In this document: in pieces, positions 24,553-33,621 of the stretch
Numbering within the stretch: the stretch's first letter is position 1
How the letters are laid out: the number at the start of each line of letters is the position of its first letter
Assembly (NCBI GenBank): GCA_964627255.1
Contig: CAZVIN010000062.1
Location: forward strand, 13,335 to 77,334
DNA length: 64,000 bases
Source of the DNA: CALLJL01 sp964627255
GTDB lineage: Bacteria > Acidobacteriota > Aminicenantia > Aminicenantales > CALLJL01
Direction of reading: 5' to 3'
Program-made: the position numbers and the translations under genes
The notes under the pieces: generated by a model
Told to the model about the DNA's origin: nothing
Database searches by the model: none
Seen by the model: the letters and a program-made list of their open reading frames with translations, nothing else

Positions 24553-26016
24553 CTACTCTTTTTTAAGTTGTTCTACCAACTCCCGGCGACTATTATAGAT
24601 GTTAATTACGAGAGGCATATCCCCAGGGAGAGCGTGGGTGCCGCAAGCGTGGCAAGGGTCATAGGGACGGAAAGCCATTTCCGCTAAATTAAGCAGCCCC
24701 TCTGACACCTTGCCGCCCTTAATAAAGGCCTTAGCGGCCTTTTCGATCGACATGGTAATGGCCGCGGAATTATTCATCGTGGCTACTATGAGATTAGCTT
24801 CAGTGACCAGGCCGCGCTCGTCAGTTTTATAATGGTGGAACAAAGTTCCCCTCGGCGCTTCCACCACACCCACGCCTTCAGTCGGAGTCTCTGTTGGGAT
24901 CCGTCGGATATCCGGGTTAGTAATCTCCTTATCCTCAAGAAGAGTAACCATGGCTTCAGCTGCTTGCAGAGCTTCGATAAGACGCGCCCAGTGAAAGGCT
25001 AAGGTGTTATGAGCTGGTTTGCCGCCCAGGACCTGATACATTCTTTCGTATTCCTGCTGAGCTAAAGGAGTGGCCATGCCGTCAGAAGCATTTAGGCGGG
25101 CTAAAGGAGCAACTCGATAAATGCTGGTTTCTTTTCCTTCGATAAAGCCTTTCCAGCCTATCTTTTTTAAATAAGGGAATTTAATATAAGACCAGGGTTC
25201 AACATGTTCTGCCACGTGTTCTAAATAATCGGCGGGTTTAAATTTAGCAAACTCTTTACCCTCGGGGTCGACCACCCGGATCAGGCCGTCATAGAAATTG
25301 ACCTTGTTCTTCTCATCGACCAGGCCCATATAATAGGTGGTTAGTTTGTAGGCGTCTCCAACTACCAGGTCAACATATTCTTTATTCTTCAAGACAACGT
25401 CGTCAAAAATCTTCAGGGCAAAGCGGGCGAATTCAACAGCGTACCGGGCTGTTTCCAAAAATTTTACCCTGTGTTCTTCATCCAAGCCTTTAGAAACGCC
25501 TCCGGGAAGACCACAAACAGGATGAATAACCTTACCGCCAAGATAATTAATTATGTCTCGGCATTCTCGCCGGACTCTTATTACCTGACCGCCAACCTCC
25601 AGACCAACTTTGCCTAAGACCCCTAAAATGTTTCTTTCCGCGGCTGGTGCCTGAGGCCCGACGACAAAGTCTGGGCCCCCCAGGAAGAAAAAGTGCAGGG
25701 TATGGTCTTCCATCATAAAGGTGTTATAAATCAATTCCCTTATTTTCCGGGCAGTGGGGGTTGGCTCAACATGAAAAACAGCATCCACACACTTGGTCGC
25801 AGCCATATGATGGGCTGTGGGGCAAACGCCGCAGATCCGCGGAGTTATCCGGGGCATTTCCTCTACCGGCCGACCCACCGCAAATTGTTCAAACCCTCGA
25901 AGTTCCGGAACTTGAAGAAACGCCCTTTCAACATCTCCGGCGTCATTTAGAAATATTTCAATTTTGCCGTGACCTTCCAGTCTGGTTATAGGGTCGATAG
26001 TTATTCTCTGACTCAT
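24553..26016 (-). CDS. mvhA: Group 3c NiFe hydrogenase large subunit (MvhA-like)
   Basis: A 487-residue catalytic subunit for H2 oxidation or production. NiFe ligands are RICGVCPTAH and DPCHACGTH. After the second motif a normal 26-residue tail remains, to be removed by a maturation peptidase. The closest architecture is MvhA of the MvhADG hydrogenase that donates electrons to HdrABC. It overlaps the small-subunit gene by four bases. The adjacent locus encodes HdrABC parts, which supports an Mvh-Hdr complex. Confidence 0.92.
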   Translation of the reverse strand: MSQRITIDPITRLEGHGKIEIFLNDAGDVERAFLQVPELRGFEQFAVGRPVEEMPRITPRICGVCPTAHHMAATKCVDAVFHVEPTPTARKIRELIYNTFMMEDHTLHFFFLGGPDFVVGPQAPAAERNILGVLGKVGLEVGGQVIRVRRECRDIINYLGGKVIHPVCGLPGGVSKGLDEEHRVKFLETARYAVEFARFALKIFDDVVLKNKEYVDLVVGDAYKLTTYYMGLVDEKNKVNFYDGLIRVVDPEGKEFAKFKPADYLEHVAEHVEPWSYIKFPYLKKIGWKGFIEGKETSIYRVAPLARLNASDGMATPLAQQEYERMYQVLGGKPAHNTLAFHWARLIEALQAAEAMVTLLEDKEITNPDIRRIPTETPTEGVGVVEAPRGTLFHHYKTDERGLVTEANLIVATMNNSAAITMSIEKAAKAFIKGGKVSEGLLNLAEMAFRPYDPCHACGTHALPGDMPLVINIYNSRRELVEQLKKE

Positions 26017-26987
26017 TTTATTGCCTCCATTTTTCTTCGGCCAAGAATCGATTTAGGCAAGCTAAACCGATAAAAGGTGCCCGCCGGGTCAGCGATGGTC
26101 TGGACAATCTTTTCTATTTCCTTCTCATCCTTAAAATCAATCAGTGAAGCCAAGGCAGAAAGAAATTTAGCTCCTTGGTCGTAGACCTGGTCGGTTGGCC
26201 CGAAACAGCCGCGACAAGGCATATTGGCCTCAATACATCTTTCATCGCATCCAGTCCTGGTCGCCGGCCCCATACAAATAACTCCTTGAGCCAAAAAGCA
26301 CTTTTCGGGGTCAAGAAAAACTTCCCAGGGACGTTTGAATTCTTTAATGGTTAGTTTCTCGGGCTTGGTTTTATTCCGGTCGCAATCGTCACAGAGAGAT
26401 TTATTAGGCGAGAGGACAGCTCCTTTTGGCGGCAGCTTGCCTTCCAGAATGGCCCCCACCGCATTCAGAATAAGGTCCCTGGGAGGAGCGCAGCCGGGGA
26501 GATAATAATCCACGTCAATAACCTGGTCAAGGGCTCTTACCGTTTCAAAAAATTTGGGCAAGGTAAGCTCTTTCCCCTCAACTATGACTTTTTCTTGGGG
26601 GACAACACCATCAGGGTTGACCGTGGAAGGGGTAGTGAAATAAGCCCGGCGGAAAATTGTCTCCTTGTTCCAGAAATTAGCCAAACCTGGAATTCCACCA
26701 AGATGGGAGCAACTGCCAAAGGCGACAACAAGTTGAGATTTGCGGCGCAGAAGGTGAACCATCTCTTCCTGCTCGGAAAGACGTACCGAACCATTGATAA
26801 AGCTCACGGCGATGGAACCGTCGGCCATGGCTTCAAGGTCTTTTTTCTTAAAATCAAGGGCTACCGGCCAAAAGACGATATCCACTGCTTCCACCACTTT
26901 GAGTATATCTTCGGCTAAATCCACGACGGCTTCCTCACAGCCACCGCAGGAGGCGCACCAATAAAAAGCGACCTTAGGCTTGCTCAT
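26013..26987 (-). CDS. mvhG: Group 3c NiFe hydrogenase small subunit (MvhG-like)
   Basis: A cytoplasmic small subunit of about 324 residues carrying Fe-S clusters. It has WCASCGGCEEA for the proximal cluster, GSCSHLGG, LPGCAPPRD, and C-terminal Cys in CDDCDRNK, CFLAQGVICMGPATRTGCDERC and CRGCFGP. I start at the ATG at 26987 because GGAGG precedes it by six bases. A TTG at 27002 would lengthen it by five residues. It overlaps mvhD by 14 bases and mvhA by four. Confidence 0.92.
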   Translation of the reverse strand: MSKPKVAFYWCASCGGCEEAVVDLAEDILKVVEAVDIVFWPVALDFKKKDLEAMADGSIAVSFINGSVRLSEQEEMVHLLRRKSQLVVAFGSCSHLGGIPGLANFWNKETIFRRAYFTTPSTVNPDGVVPQEKVIVEGKELTLPKFFETVRALDQVIDVDYYLPGCAPPRDLILNAVGAILEGKLPPKGAVLSPNKSLCDDCDRNKTKPEKLTIKEFKRPWEVFLDPEKCFLAQGVICMGPATRTGCDERCIEANMPCRGCFGPTDQVYDQGAKFLSALASLIDFKDEKEIEKIVQTIADPAGTFYRFSLPKSILGRRKMEAIK

Positions 26988-27414
26988 GAGAACCTCCGTC
27001 AAATTTGAAATTTAGCGGGCCGAGGCGACGAATCTGCTCAGTAAACTCATTAACGACGTGCTGGAATCGAGCTCCCTCGGAAGCTGAGACCCATTCCAGC
27101 CGGAATCTCTCCTTTTCTATGCCCAGTTGTTCTAACATTCGAGAAAGGAGCTTGTAGCGTCGTAAGGCTTTATAATTGCCCTCTTGATAATGACAATCTC
27201 CGGGATGACACCCAGAGATAAGGACGCCGTCAGCTCCTTCCCGAAAAGCCTTGAGAACAAATTGGGGGTCAACCCGACCACTGCACATGACCCGGATGAT
27301 TCTTATGTTGGGGGCATAGGTCATTCGGGCTGTGCCCGCCAGGTCAGCCCCGGTGTAAGAACACCAGTTGCAGAGAAACCCCACTAAGCGGGGTTCGAAA
27401 GTACTATTACTCAT
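26974..27414 (-). CDS. mvhD: MvhD-type [2Fe-2S] electron adaptor
   Basis: A 146-residue protein that links the Mvh hydrogenase to HdrA. Conserved Cys occur in FLCNWCSYTGAD, VMCSGRVDP and ISGCHPGDCHY, the usual MvhD pattern with no selenocysteine. It is first of the mvhDGA operon. Upstream, a TATAAT on the minus strand (27469-27474) may be a -10 box, but the -35 region is poor. Readthrough from the NuoG/HdrA gene 100 bases upstream is also possible. Confidence 0.92.
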   Translation of the reverse strand: MSNSTFEPRLVGFLCNWCSYTGADLAGTARMTYAPNIRIIRVMCSGRVDPQFVLKAFREGADGVLISGCHPGDCHYQEGNYKALRRYKLLSRMLEQLGIEKERFRLEWVSASEGARFQHVVNEFTEQIRRLGPLNFKFDGGSHEQA

Positions 27415-27513
27415 TAATGCCTCCTCGTCGGGTAAAATCCAGTGACATTGGCCTAATTAAACCTTACATTATATCCCAAGGAAGAATTTGTTGCTACTCC
27501 GAACCTAAATTAG

Positions 27514-29271
27514 TTAGAGCAGCAGTAAACCTTCAATCTCAGCCATAACTTGTTGGTCTCGGAAATGCTTCTGCTGAGCTGCGCCTGAGGGACAGGCCGC
27601 AACACAGGTGCCGCAGCCTTTGCAGAGGGCGTCATTTACCACTGAAATTTCCTTTTCATTATCAAACGTAATAGCGTTAAAAGGACAGAGACCAATACAA
27701 ATCTTGCAACCGGCACAGAGGTCTTCTTTAATCTCAGCAGTTACGGGCTCGAGAGCAAAACTTCCTTTATCGGCCAAGGCCAGGGCTTCAGCTGCCGCTC
27801 CCCCAGCTTGAGCCACGGTATCCGGGATATCGCGCGGGGCCTGGCAGCAACCGGCGAGGAAAATGCCGTCAGAGAAGGTCGAAACTGGCGCTAATTTGGG
27901 ATGTCTTTCTAAGAAAAAGGTATCCTGACTGCAGGAAATATTGAAAGTTTTAGCCAATTGGTTATGGTCGAGACTGGGCTCAAGGCCGGTGGCCAGAACC
28001 ACCATATCCACAGGAATCCTGCGGACCACTCCGAGCAGGGTGTCTTCTACCCTGATAATCAATTTGCCCTCTTCTTCCTTGGTAACGGCTAAATCCGTGA
28101 TTTCCGAGACTCGGCCACGGATAAACTTGGTACCCTCCTCCAACAGGCGGTGGTAGAATTCTTCATAGCCTTTGCCGAAGCAACGCATGTCGATATAAAA
28201 ATCGTAGATGTCAGCCTCTGTTTTTTCTTTTACCAAGTGGGCAAATTTGAGTGAATACATGCAGCAGACTCGAGAGCAATATTCGTTATAGTTTTCGTCT
28301 CTCGACCCCACACAATGGACTAAGCCGACGGTTTTTGGCTCCTTTCCGTTCGTTAAAAGAATTTTTCCCCCGGTGGGTCCAGAAGCATTGACGAGATGTT
28401 CAAACTCCAGAGCCGTGATGACATTGGGCAAGCGACCATAGCCATAAGCCGGGATCCGCCTGGCATCAAAAGGTTTGAAACCTGAAGCTAAGATGATTGA
28501 GCCGACTTCGACTTCGACCGTCTCATCCTCCATTTCATGGTTGATAGCCTGACGTTCACAGACCTTGGCGCAGAGCTGGCATTGGCCGGTTTTAAAATGA
28601 ATACAAGCTTTCTCGTCAATAAAGGGAACCATGGGAACAGCCTGGCGAATAGGTACTCGAATGGCCGTAGCCGGACCAAGATAAAGCTCGGAGTGAATAA
28701 CCTGGCGGCCGTATTTATCCTCGTAAGTAATTGCTCCAGTGGGGCAAAAGTAAGCGCAGGCAGTGCAGCCAATACAAGCAGCTGAGGGTTCGCCAAAGGG
28801 AGGCATAACCTTTCTTTCTGTACCTCGGTCGACAAAGCTGATAGCGCAGGCGCCCACTACCTGTTCGCAGGCCCGGACGCAAAGACCGCAAAGAATGCAT
28901 TTTTCATTCGGGTCCTTAACTGGAAAACGAGGCTTGTCAATGCCCATTTCTCGGGCTAAGCGCTGGACTGGTTCGGCCGCCGGCGCATGCGCTAAGAGCA
29001 TTTCTACATTTAGTCGCCGACTCTGGAGGACGCGCGGGGAGGCAGTTTGAATCTCCATTCCGTCCTGGACTTGGTTGTTGCAGGAAGTGATGAGGTCTGT
29101 CCGGCCTCTCAGACTTACCTCAACCAAGCAGACCCGACAGGCGGCATAAGGCTCAATAAGCGGATGATAGCAAAGCGTAGGAATTTTTATATCCAGTTTA
29201 GCCGCGGCCTTTAGAATGGTTGTCCCTTCTTCGACCTGAATCTTCTTTCCGTCGATAGTTACGTTAACCAT
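27514..29271 (-). CDS. NuoG-type iron-sulfur head fused to HdrA C-terminal half (copy 2)
   Basis: A protein of about 585 residues, paralogous to 10446-12221 along its full length. It has an N-terminal [2Fe-2S] domain (CYHPLIEPYAACRVC), two [4Fe-4S] motifs (CILCGLCVRAC, CIGCTACAYFCP), then the HdrA C-half: HFKTGQCQLCAKVC, ILASGFKPFDAR, HCVGSRDENYNEYCSRVCCMY, DMRCFGKGYEEF and two terminal ferredoxin motifs. I start at the ATG at 29271, eight bases after GGAGG; a TTG at 29292 is less likely. The missing HdrA N-half is at 35805-36656. mvhDGA follows, so this protein may be the docking point for both NADH and H2 electrons (inference). Confidence 0.88.
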   Translation of the reverse strand: MVNVTIDGKKIQVEEGTTILKAAAKLDIKIPTLCYHPLIEPYAACRVCLVEVSLRGRTDLITSCNNQVQDGMEIQTASPRVLQSRRLNVEMLLAHAPAAEPVQRLAREMGIDKPRFPVKDPNEKCILCGLCVRACEQVVGACAISFVDRGTERKVMPPFGEPSAACIGCTACAYFCPTGAITYEDKYGRQVIHSELYLGPATAIRVPIRQAVPMVPFIDEKACIHFKTGQCQLCAKVCERQAINHEMEDETVEVEVGSIILASGFKPFDARRIPAYGYGRLPNVITALEFEHLVNASGPTGGKILLTNGKEPKTVGLVHCVGSRDENYNEYCSRVCCMYSLKFAHLVKEKTEADIYDFYIDMRCFGKGYEEFYHRLLEEGTKFIRGRVSEITDLAVTKEEEGKLIIRVEDTLLGVVRRIPVDMVVLATGLEPSLDHNQLAKTFNISCSQDTFFLERHPKLAPVSTFSDGIFLAGCCQAPRDIPDTVAQAGGAAAEALALADKGSFALEPVTAEIKEDLCAGCKICIGLCPFNAITFDNEKEISVVNDALCKGCGTCVAACPSGAAQQKHFRDQQVMAEIEGLLLL

Positions 29272-29284
29272 CTTCTTTACCTCC

Positions 29285-31111
29285 TCAATCAACTCTTACG
29301 GCGCCGAAATTACAAACGTCGTAGCAGACGCCGCATTTTATGCATTTAGTTTGGTCAATTTTATGGGCTTCGCCTTTTGCCCCGATAATCGCGTCCGAGG
29401 CGCAGTTGCGGCGACAGACATCGCAGCCATGGCCTTTTTCTAAACATAGCTGCGGGTCGATGGTATAGACGTTTAGCTGCCGGCAGACATGGGCAGGGCA
29501 TTTCTTATCTTTGATATGGGTGATGTATTCGTCGCGAAAATAGCGCAGGGTGGTCAAAACCGGGTTCGGAGCGGTCTTGCCTAAACCGCAGAGGGAAGCT
29601 TCTTTAACCGTATGAGCCAGCTCTTCCAGTAGGGTTAAATCTTCTTCTGTCCCTTTCCCTTCAGTGAGGCGGGTGAGGATGTCTAACATGGCCTTGGTTC
29701 CTTCCCGACAGGGGGTGCATTTACCGCAACTTTCATCCTGGGTAAAGGAAAGAAAATAGCGGGCCACATCGACCATGCAGGTATCCTCGTCCATAACTAC
29801 CATGCCTCCCGAACCCATCATGCTCCCTGCCTCAGTTAAGCTTTCGTAATCAATAGGTAGGTCGATTTTTTCAGCCGGGATGCATCCCCCTGAAGGCCCG
29901 CCTGTCTGCACCGCCTTAAATTTCTTACCTCCAGGAATGCCGCCGCCGATATCATAAATTATTTCCCGCAGGGTAATTCCCATGGGGACTTCCACTAAGC
30001 CCGTGTTGTTGATCTTGCCCACCAGCGAGAAAACCTTGGTGCCTTTGCTGGTGGCGGTGCCGATAGAAGCAAACCATTTACCACCGCGGTCGATAATGAC
30101 CGGAACATTGGCCCAGGTTTCAACGTTATTAATGCAAGTCGGTTTTCCCCATAATCCCTTTTCCGCCGGATAGGGTGGTCTTGGCCTTGGTTCTCCCAAC
30201 CGGCCTTCAACCGAAGCTAAGAGAGCCGTTTCCTCACCGCAAACAAAGGCTCCTGCTCCTCGGACAACCCGAATATCAAAGTCAAATCCTGTTCCTAAGA
30301 TATCATGTCCAAGTAGGCCAAATTGGCGCGCCTGGTCGAGGGCAATCAAGATTCTTTTTACCGCCAGGGGATATTCATTACGAACATAAATGAAGCCCTG
30401 GGTGGCGCCGATGGCCTTGGCGCCGATGAGCATGCCTTCAATCACCGAATGGGGGTCAGCCTCGAGGATGCTTCTGTCCATAAAAGCTCCGGGGTCTCCT
30501 TCGTCGCCGTTACAAACGAGGTATTTATCGCCGTTGGGCGAGGGAGAGTTGCGGACCAATTGCCATTTGAGGCCAGTGGGAAACCCGGCGCCGCCTCGGC
30601 CGCGAAGGCCAGAAGTGGTGATTTCCTTGATAATCTCTTCGGAGGTCATCTGAGTGAGGGCCTTTACCAGAGCTTTGTAGCCATCCCGGGCGATATAATC
30701 TTCGATCTTTTCCGGGTCAATCAATCCGCGGTTGCGTAAGGCCACCAAAACTTGCTTTTTAAAGAAATTGATTTCGCTAAGCACTGGAACCGGGGTCTTT
30801 TCTTCAGGCGGCTGGTACATCAATTTCTTTACTGGTCGCCCCTTCAGAAGATGTTCTTCGACTAAGTAGGGAATATCTTTGACCGTGAGAGTTTGATAAA
30901 AGATATTTCCTGGCTGAACGACTATCAACGGCCCACGTTCGCAAAAGCCATTACAGCCAGTAGCGACTACTTTAACCTCATTTTCCAGCCCCTGACGTTT
31001 AATTTCCTTTTCCAGGGCCTCCTTTATTTCGAAGGCGTGGTTGGAAACGCATCCCGTCCCAGCACAAACCATTAGGTGAATGCGGTAAAGTTTTTCCTTA
31101 GCTACGGCCAT
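29285..31111 (-). CDS. NuoF/HndC-type NADH-binding flavoprotein (copy 2)
   Basis: About 608 residues. Residues 1-100 form a thioredoxin-like [2Fe-2S] head (CAGTGC and GCNGFCERGP). The FMN/NADH core follows with GLRGRGGAGFPTGLKW and GAGAFVCGEETAL, then the [4Fe-4S] ligands SCGKCTPCREG. The C-terminus has Cys-rich motifs CLEKGHGCDVCRRNC (an unusual spacing for the first ferredoxin motif) and CIKCGVCYDVC. I use the ATG at 31111, preceded by AAGGAG. The longer open frame to 31150 would overlap the upstream gene. It supplies or accepts NADH electrons in the second Hdr module. Confidence 0.9.
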   Translation of the reverse strand: MAVAKEKLYRIHLMVCAGTGCVSNHAFEIKEALEKEIKRQGLENEVKVVATGCNGFCERGPLIVVQPGNIFYQTLTVKDIPYLVEEHLLKGRPVKKLMYQPPEEKTPVPVLSEINFFKKQVLVALRNRGLIDPEKIEDYIARDGYKALVKALTQMTSEEIIKEITTSGLRGRGGAGFPTGLKWQLVRNSPSPNGDKYLVCNGDEGDPGAFMDRSILEADPHSVIEGMLIGAKAIGATQGFIYVRNEYPLAVKRILIALDQARQFGLLGHDILGTGFDFDIRVVRGAGAFVCGEETALLASVEGRLGEPRPRPPYPAEKGLWGKPTCINNVETWANVPVIIDRGGKWFASIGTATSKGTKVFSLVGKINNTGLVEVPMGITLREIIYDIGGGIPGGKKFKAVQTGGPSGGCIPAEKIDLPIDYESLTEAGSMMGSGGMVVMDEDTCMVDVARYFLSFTQDESCGKCTPCREGTKAMLDILTRLTEGKGTEEDLTLLEELAHTVKEASLCGLGKTAPNPVLTTLRYFRDEYITHIKDKKCPAHVCRQLNVYTIDPQLCLEKGHGCDVCRRNCASDAIIGAKGEAHKIDQTKCIKCGVCYDVCNFGAVRVD

Positions 31112-31124
31112 TTTTAACTCCTTC

Positions 31125-31514
31125 CTACAGGTCGGTTTTTTCGCTGCCAATGCCTAAGGCATAAGCAGTCACAATCTGGCCACCCAGAACATGTTTCTCA
31201 AAAATCTCCTGGGCTTTTTTTTCCGTCAAGTCAACATATTTCACCGGAGCCTGCCCGGCCAGCTCCACGGTGGCCATTGGTTCACGACTGCAAAGTCCGG
31301 CACATCCAGAAGTAGTGAGCAGGACATCGGTGGTACCTCTTTTTTCTACTTCTCGGAAAAAGGCATTCATTATGTTGCGGGCGCCCGCGGCAATGCCGCA
31401 GGTTCCCATATGCACGATAATCTTGGCCTTAAATTGACCTTGTTCCCGGATAAAGATAGACTTTCTCGCCTCTTCTCTGATTTTTTCAAGTTCTTCTAAG
31501 GTAAGTTTTGGCAT
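31125..31514 (-). CDS. HndB-like thioredoxin-fold [2Fe-2S] protein
   Basis: A 129-residue small protein found in bifurcating hydrogenase operons next to HndA and HndC. It has HMGTCGIAAGA and SGCAGLCSREPMA. Only three Cys of the usual four-Cys thioredoxin-like pattern align, as in HndB-type proteins, so cluster binding is uncertain. In the first locus the same domain is the N-terminus of the NuoF-type protein (8565-10436). It sits between the NuoE and NuoF genes with short gaps. Confidence 0.82.
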   Translation of the reverse strand: MPKLTLEELEKIREEARKSIFIREQGQFKAKIIVHMGTCGIAAGARNIMNAFFREVEKRGTTDVLLTTSGCAGLCSREPMATVELAGQAPVKYVDLTEKKAQEIFEKHVLGGQIVTAYALGIGSEKTDL

Positions 31515-31526
31515 TTTCCTCGCTCC

Positions 31527-31982
31527 TTATTTCTTGTATTTTTTGATAATTCCCGGGACCTTGGTTTGAGTGACTTTGCCGTGAACCTCCTCACCCACCA
31601 TCACTACGGGGGCTAAGCCGCAACAACCCACACACCGCACAGCATCCAGGCTGAACAGACGGTCTTCGCTGGTGTCGCCGGATTTAATCCCCAACTCTCT
31701 CTCGAATTTTTCCAGAATAAGCTGAGCCCCGCGCACGTGGCAAGCGGTTCCGAGGCACACATGGATGGGATGTTTTCCTTTCGGCTTAAGGCTGAAAGCT
31801 CGAAAGAAAGTAGCTAAGCTAAGAATACGGCTGAGGGGGACGTTCATTTCCCGGGAAAGTTGCTCCAGAGCTTCCCGAGGCAAATAAGAATATTCCTCCT
31901 GGAGGTCCTGGAGCATAGCGATGAGGGAACTCTCATCGCGGGCATACTTGGTCAGGATTTCAGAGACTTTGGCTTCTACCAT
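31527..31982 (-). CDS. NuoE/HndA-type [2Fe-2S] subunit (copy 2)
   Basis: A 151-residue paralogue of the product of 8056-8568, with EYSYLPREALEQLSREM, CLGTACHVRG and CVGCCGLAP giving the four [2Fe-2S] ligands. GGAGGG precedes the ATG. It overlaps the upstream ATPase-domain gene by 23 bases. It transfers electrons between the FMN subunit and the Fe-S proteins. Confidence 0.88.
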   Translation of the reverse strand: MVEAKVSEILTKYARDESSLIAMLQDLQEEYSYLPREALEQLSREMNVPLSRILSLATFFRAFSLKPKGKHPIHVCLGTACHVRGAQLILEKFERELGIKSGDTSEDRLFSLDAVRCVGCCGLAPVVMVGEEVHGKVTQTKVPGIIKKYKK

Positions 31983-32526
31983 GTTCCCTCCTTAAATAAG
32001 ATAATTTCTGGTCAATATAATTCCTGATGGCCTTTAAGACCTCAGGATGATTGAGACCGATTCCAGGATAGCTCTGTTTAATTTCTTGAGAGTTAAATGT
32101 AAATTCAAAATTATTTATACGATGATAATAGTGCCACTCAATCTCGGGATGTCCGGCAATCAAAGTGATCAGCGTCAGAGCAATATCACCGATTGGTTTT
32201 CGGTCAATGTGGCTCAAACGAAAAGTGGCCCTAACTCGCGTTCCTGTGCCTGGAATTGATTCCAAAGTTAGGTTGCCTTCAGCGCTCTGGCAGGCTTCCT
32301 GAAGGAAGGGAAGACCGAGACCGACTCGCCGAGTCTGGCGGGTCGTATAAAAGGGGTCAAAGGCCCGTTGACATTCTTCTTGACTCATGCCCCGGCCGTT
32401 ATCTTCAACCACCAGAGACAGAAGGTCAGAGGCCGATTCTTCGATGACCGAGATCTTAATTTTGGTCGCTCCCGCATTCACAGAGTTTTCTGCGATGTCT
32501 AAAATATGAAGCGACAGGTCTTCCAT
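31960..32526 (-). CDS. Histidine-kinase-like ATPase domain protein
   Basis: A 188-residue protein that begins directly with a GHKL ATPase domain: DIAENSVNAGA (N box), VEDNGRGMSQEE, FDPFYTTR and GLGLPFLQEA. There is no phospho-acceptor His domain, so it is not a classical kinase. The last 60 residues are unassigned. Similar genes accompany NADH-linked [FeFe] hydrogenase operons in fermentative bacteria. Its role there is not established; a regulatory or assembly ATPase is possible. Confidence 0.75.
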   Translation of the reverse strand: MEDLSLHILDIAENSVNAGATKIKISVIEESASDLLSLVVEDNGRGMSQEECQRAFDPFYTTRQTRRVGLGLPFLQEACQSAEGNLTLESIPGTGTRVRATFRLSHIDRKPIGDIALTLITLIAGHPEIEWHYYHRINNFEFTFNSQEIKQSYPGIGLNHPEVLKAIRNYIDQKLSYLRREHGRSQSL

Positions 32527-32534
32527 GTTTCTCC

Positions 32535-33266
32535 TTAATTAAGAATTCTTCGGCCTCCTTCAGAACGAAGGGCAAGAGAAATTTCTTCCAAGCTGGGCTC
32601 AGCTAACAAAAAGGCGGTAGTGGCCGCGCCAATTTCCTTTAAATCATGGGCATCGGAAGAAGTAATTAAGGGGTAGGGTCCAGCGAATTTTTTTCGGGCT
32701 GCCTGAAGGGAAAGGCGAGGCGAAACTTCTAAGGCGTCAAGCGGCAGGCCAGAGGGAATAAAACCCAATTGACCAATGAGGCTAAAACCCTCTCGGTCGA
32801 TATGGGAGGCGATGGCCAAACCACCAAGTTCATGGATGAGATTAATGGTTTCTTCCAGGCCTAAGGTGGTAGCGCCGATGAGCAGGTGGGGATTAAAATC
32901 GAGGACTTCGCCACTCTCGTTGACCACCACCTGCAGACCATAAAGGTCGGGGTTGTTTTCGCCGGGCAGAGACTCATAGACTTTGGCTTGGAGGGCCAAA
33001 GCCGCCTCGATTTGACTGAAAAGAGCTAACAGATGGACTTCTTCTTTGGTCGTAACTTCTATTCCCGGAATGACCTGAATCGCTAACTTCTTTCCCGCCT
33101 CGATTAACGCGGGTACGTTTTCCGCTGAATTATGGTCACAAATACCGATAATTTCAATCGATTGTTCCTTGGCTTTTTGAGCAATCCCCTGTGGGGACAT
33201 GGAAAGCTCGCCGCAAGGCGAAAGGCAAGTGTGGATATGAAGGTCAGTTTTCACCGCTCGCAGCAT
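32535..33266 (-). CDS. PHP-domain metal-dependent phosphoesterase
   Basis: A 243-residue PHP protein with metal ligands in DLHIHTCLSPCG, GICDHNSAEN, PGIEVTT, ASHIDREGFS and SSDAHDL. This is a full set for a trinuclear phosphoesterase site. The substrate is unknown. Its place among DRTGG and GHKL ATPase genes of a redox operon suggests a signalling or nucleotide role. The ATG lies immediately after AGGAG, too close for ideal initiation; the next in-frame GTG four codons later is an alternative start. Confidence 0.8.
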   Translation of the reverse strand: MLRAVKTDLHIHTCLSPCGELSMSPQGIAQKAKEQSIEIIGICDHNSAENVPALIEAGKKLAIQVIPGIEVTTKEEVHLLALFSQIEAALALQAKVYESLPGENNPDLYGLQVVVNESGEVLDFNPHLLIGATTLGLEETINLIHELGGLAIASHIDREGFSLIGQLGFIPSGLPLDALEVSPRLSLQAARKKFAGPYPLITSSDAHDLKEIGAATTAFLLAEPSLEEISLALRSEGGRRILN

Positions 33267-33269
33267 CTC

Positions 33270-33611
33270 CTATTCTTTTTTCCTTAACAAGGCGTAAATT
33301 TGGCCGGAAATAATAAAAGCATTTTCCACCGTTCCTAAAAGAGGTATTTTTTCTTCCCGAGCTTTCTTCTTCGTCTCTTCTTCAGGCTGACGGCCATGAA
33401 CCAAAATAATCCCCGCCAGGTCTTTAAGCTTGGCCACAGCCACGATGTTGGGATGGGTCTGGAGCGTAACCCACAGGTTTCTTTCCTGGGCATGGGCGAT
33501 GACATCGCTTAATAAGTCTGAGGTATAACCGTCGCTGACTTCGACCTCAAGCTCGCTCTCGGCCGTTAAAACTTCAAGCCCGAGCTTATTGACAATTTCT
33601 TTTAATTTCAT
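33270..33611 (-). CDS. DRTGG-domain protein
   Basis: A 113-residue protein made of a single DRTGG-type domain, with VSDGYTSDLLSDVIAHA and LAGIILVHGRQPEEET. Such domains occur with CBS and phosphotransacetylase domains and are thought to sense nucleotides, but no biochemical function is certain. A second copy with about the same length is at 35453-35803 in this operon. It lies between the PHP gene and the [FeFe]-hydrogenase-like gene. Confidence 0.72.
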   Translation of the reverse strand: MKLKEIVNKLGLEVLTAESELEVEVSDGYTSDLLSDVIAHAQERNLWVTLQTHPNIVAVAKLKDLAGIILVHGRQPEEETKKKAREEKIPLLGTVENAFIISGQIYALLRKKE

Positions 33612-33621
33612 TTTTTTTCTC

